A stretch of 64,000 nucleotides of DNA from Deltaproteobacteria bacterium (lineage in GTDB: Bacteria > Myxococcota > Kuafuiibacteriia > Kuafuiibacteriales > Kuafuiibacteriaceae). This document shows, piece after piece, positions 63,001 through 64,000 of this stretch. Position numbers and translations under genes: made by a program. Under the pieces are notes generated by a model, which searched no databases, was not told the origin of the DNA, and saw only the letters and a program-made list of their open reading frames with translations. How positions within the stretch are numbered: the stretch's first letter is position 1; each line of letters begins with the position of its first letter. Location of the stretch: assembly GCA_016703535.1 (NCBI GenBank), contig JADJBV010000001.1, forward strand, positions 3,896,001 to 3,960,000, given 5' to 3'.

Positions 63001-64000
63001 TCGGCCTGGAACGCTTGCGGCACGTTGGATGACGGTGGTGTTGCTGAACGCGTCGGTGAGGGTCGTCAAGTACCCGCCCGACGAATATCCAAAGCTGAGC
63101 ACCTCTTCACCCGTAAGGGTGTCTACCGTTGCGAGGTGCCGACCGCTGGGAGAGAACCTGAACAGCGAGGCGCCGTCGGTGGCGACCACGTCGACGGGGC
63201 CTCCGGTGGACCTCGCTCCGCCCAAGCTCCACAAGTGTCCATCCCCACCCCCACATCCATCGCTGACGTGCAGACGTCCGTCTGAGCCAACCGCGATGTC
63301 GGTCGCGCAGTTTGCGAGGTCGATTGGCATCGTCCGTGGACCAAGCCCACTCCACGAAGGGTTGCTTCCGCCTGCCGCGATGTGCACGACCTTGTCGGGC
63401 GTGATGCGATAGGCCGTCGAGGGGCGCGCAAACCCATGATAGTAGGCGTCAACGGTAAGGAGGAGGTCATCTCCGTCAACCGCGAGGCCTCTGGGTGCGC
63501 CGCAGAGTCGGTAGGCGTAGCACCCATCTGGACCAGCGACAGGATCGTCACAAGAGCCCTCACCATTCGGCCCAAGGCTCCCAGTACCTCCGACGATGGT
63601 CTCGCAGCCCGAAAGCTCCTCAATTTGACCGTTGTCCCGAAGGCGGAAAGAGGCCTCCCGATTCTCAAGGATGAAGTGAAGCTCGCCACGAGAGTTCACA
63701 GCAAGATCGATGGGTCTCTGATTCGTTAGGAGCACCTGGTGCCCGAAGAGACCCTCGGTCGCGTATTGAGTCGCGAAGGGCGCCATCCCTCCCACCGACG
63801 TTATGACAAGGCCGAACCCGCCCACAGTCGAACCGGGCCACACGCGACGAATTCGCCCGTTGTTGTAGTCTGCCACGTAGAGACTGCCGTCTGGGCCGAC
63901 CGCTATCGAAACAGGGCGATTGAACTGCGCAAGCGGAGCAAGGGATGCGTCGCCGTTGAAACCAGCCTGTCCCGTTCCCGCGACCGTGCTGATCGTGCCG
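60034..64000 (-). CDS. RHS polymorphic toxin with NHL repeats (partial, runs off right edge)
   Basis: About 1320 residues visible; the frame is open to the edge, so the N-terminus is missing. It begins with NHL-type repeats (SIAVGPDGSLYVADYNNGRI, IDLAVNSRGELHFIL). RHS/YD repeats follow (YDSAGRLLRDQ, YDVRGNRTSV). The core ends GARDYDPYSGRWTSRDPVQF...NRVDPTGL. The 175-residue tip is different: FGHTFKTHG, then SPNQGQWLDNEAAAEFL, EGLGQVIHADGTTSA. That tip resembles polymorphic toxin tips annotated as nuclease-like, but I cannot assign its fold. The immunity gene follows. Confidence 0.85.
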   Translation of the reverse strand, partial: GTISTVAGTGQAGFNGDASLAPLAQFNRPVSIAVGPDGSLYVADYNNGRIRRVWPGSTVGGFGLVITSVGGMAPFATQYATEGLFGHQVLLTNQRPIDLAVNSRGELHFILENREASFRLRDNGQIEELSGCETIVGGTGSLGPNGEGSCDDPVAGPDGCYAYRLCGAPRGLAVDGDDLLLTVDAYYHGFARPSTAYRITPDKVVHIAAGGSNPSWSGLGPRTMPIDLANCATDIAVGSDGRLHVSDGCGGGDGHLWSLGGARSTGGPVDVVATDGASLFRFSPSGRHLATVDTLTGEEVLSFGYSSGGYLTTLTDAFSNTTVIQRAASVPGRIVGPFGQETVLTLNPSGYLTSIQDQVGAIDSYGYDNTGLLTSHTDPAGYTGTRTYDSAGRLLRDQDPAGGFQTLDRTRLSTGCEIEHVTGLGRRTVHEIVQNPDGTGVRTVVAPDGSRSSIETNAAGMTEAISADGVVSTTKRGPDPRFGMDAPIIVEASTRMPSGLQVRLDRATSVTLEDPSDPLSLGTHQTVLTVNGRTSTTTYAAATRTLTTRSPAGRQTETEMDAHGRPIELRVPGLLPIVYRYDSAGRPYETQQGTRVTRTRFSAAGWVSEVEDALGRVTSLTSDEVGRPVSSVSTDGRAAAFAYDVRGNRTSVTPPSRSAHEYVYDARNLETEYRPPPLASGVGTPLESEYNLDRSPTLTALADTRTIEYIYQPSGRIDHVVTPDGDIVYDYEPLTGALASISSPSGVLTTYTRDGSLITDVAYGGLFVASVHYTYDNDFRLVSETVNGGAAITVDYDPDGFNTRVGVLSLQPDPDNGLLVSTAVGVVGDSRVYNGYGELVGYDAQVAAVPLYTRDDERDNLGRIVRSTEMVGGVSTVFEYQFDLGGRLEVVWRNSVAQSSYSYDGNGNRSAVTDLAGTRTATVDAQDRLLAFGDFTYSYNDMGQLQSRVQVATSAQTSYTHDTLGNLLSVDDLEGDRIDYAIDGGGRRVGRWVNGVLEDVFVWSAGRLAASVDSGGQVTRFVYATGDLAPDYFSRGGTAYRLLKDARGSVRLVVDANDGSIAQRLEYGPFGEVESDTNPGFQPFGFAGGLYDSRTNLVRFGARDYDPYSGRWTSRDPVQFAGGDSNLYTYVANDPINRVDPTGLYIESAWDIANVGIGVYSFLKNIDCGNFWSAAFDGVGIVIDSAAVVLPIVPGGAGTLLKSLRYADEAAAARGALNWSWKSTKTFGHTFKTHGAGAKNAKSLLDRARTAGQSPNQGQWLDNEAAAEFLKGVVVDGPATVRIPEGLGQVIHADGTTSAAIWAVVAPDGAGGFISAFPFVP

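Overview
The window is GC-rich DNA with long overlapping operons. Its gene content includes Hanks-type Ser/Thr kinases with PEGA tails, an FHA-sigma54 activator, many Cys-rich or collagen-like lipoproteins, and very large RHS proteins. That combination points to a Gram-negative predator-like or soil bacterium of the Myxococcota (former Deltaproteobacteria). This is inferred from gene content only. No rRNA, tRNA or CRISPR array was seen.

Left half (1-30 kb) is a surface and signalling region. It starts with a truncated pRiA4b ORF-3-like gene and a large unknown protein. An ATGA-coupled operon follows (2974-9210): kinase-PEGA, PEGA protein, and two lipoproteins. Next come a Cys-rich lipoprotein divergent from an FHA-bEBP, a DUF4160/DUF2442-HTH pair, and a second coupled operon read leftward (19921-13492): large lipoprotein, vWA-trypsin fusion, and putative outer-membrane protein. 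Then there are a pair of collagen-like lipoproteins divergent from a LuxR-type regulator, a second kinase with a TPR-PEGA partner, and an NlpC/P60 protein with an overlapping partner. Two divergent collagen-like lipoproteins close the half. Five lipoproteins share a CSGPxG collagen-like N-terminus on unrelated C-terminal domains. A 7-2-7 bp palindrome recurs in the upstream regions of several of these genes.

Right half (30-64 kb) is an accessory, conflict-type region. A McrB-3'/McrC cassette occurs six times: three full-length mcrC, one fused and frameshifted copy, and two 5' fragments. Only the last copy has a whole mcrB, and it carries a one-base frameshift. Between the copies lie different cargos: an RHS protein with a papain/C39-like toxin tip and its immunity gene, two copies of an antitoxin/ParE-like module, tandem immunity-like paralogues, an orphan zinc-metallopeptidase toxin tip with an immunity-sized gene, a glycosyltransferase and membrane protein pair, and three tandem secreted Cys proteins. 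Beyond the last mcrBC are small orphan genes, a C-terminally truncated tyrosine recombinase, and a second RHS protein (NHL repeats plus a different toxin tip) with its immunity gene, running off the right edge.

Main proposal: the mcrBC-derived repeats are recombination landmarks for an array of polymorphic-toxin and immunity modules. Their 5' breakpoints within mcrB differ while mcrC is kept.
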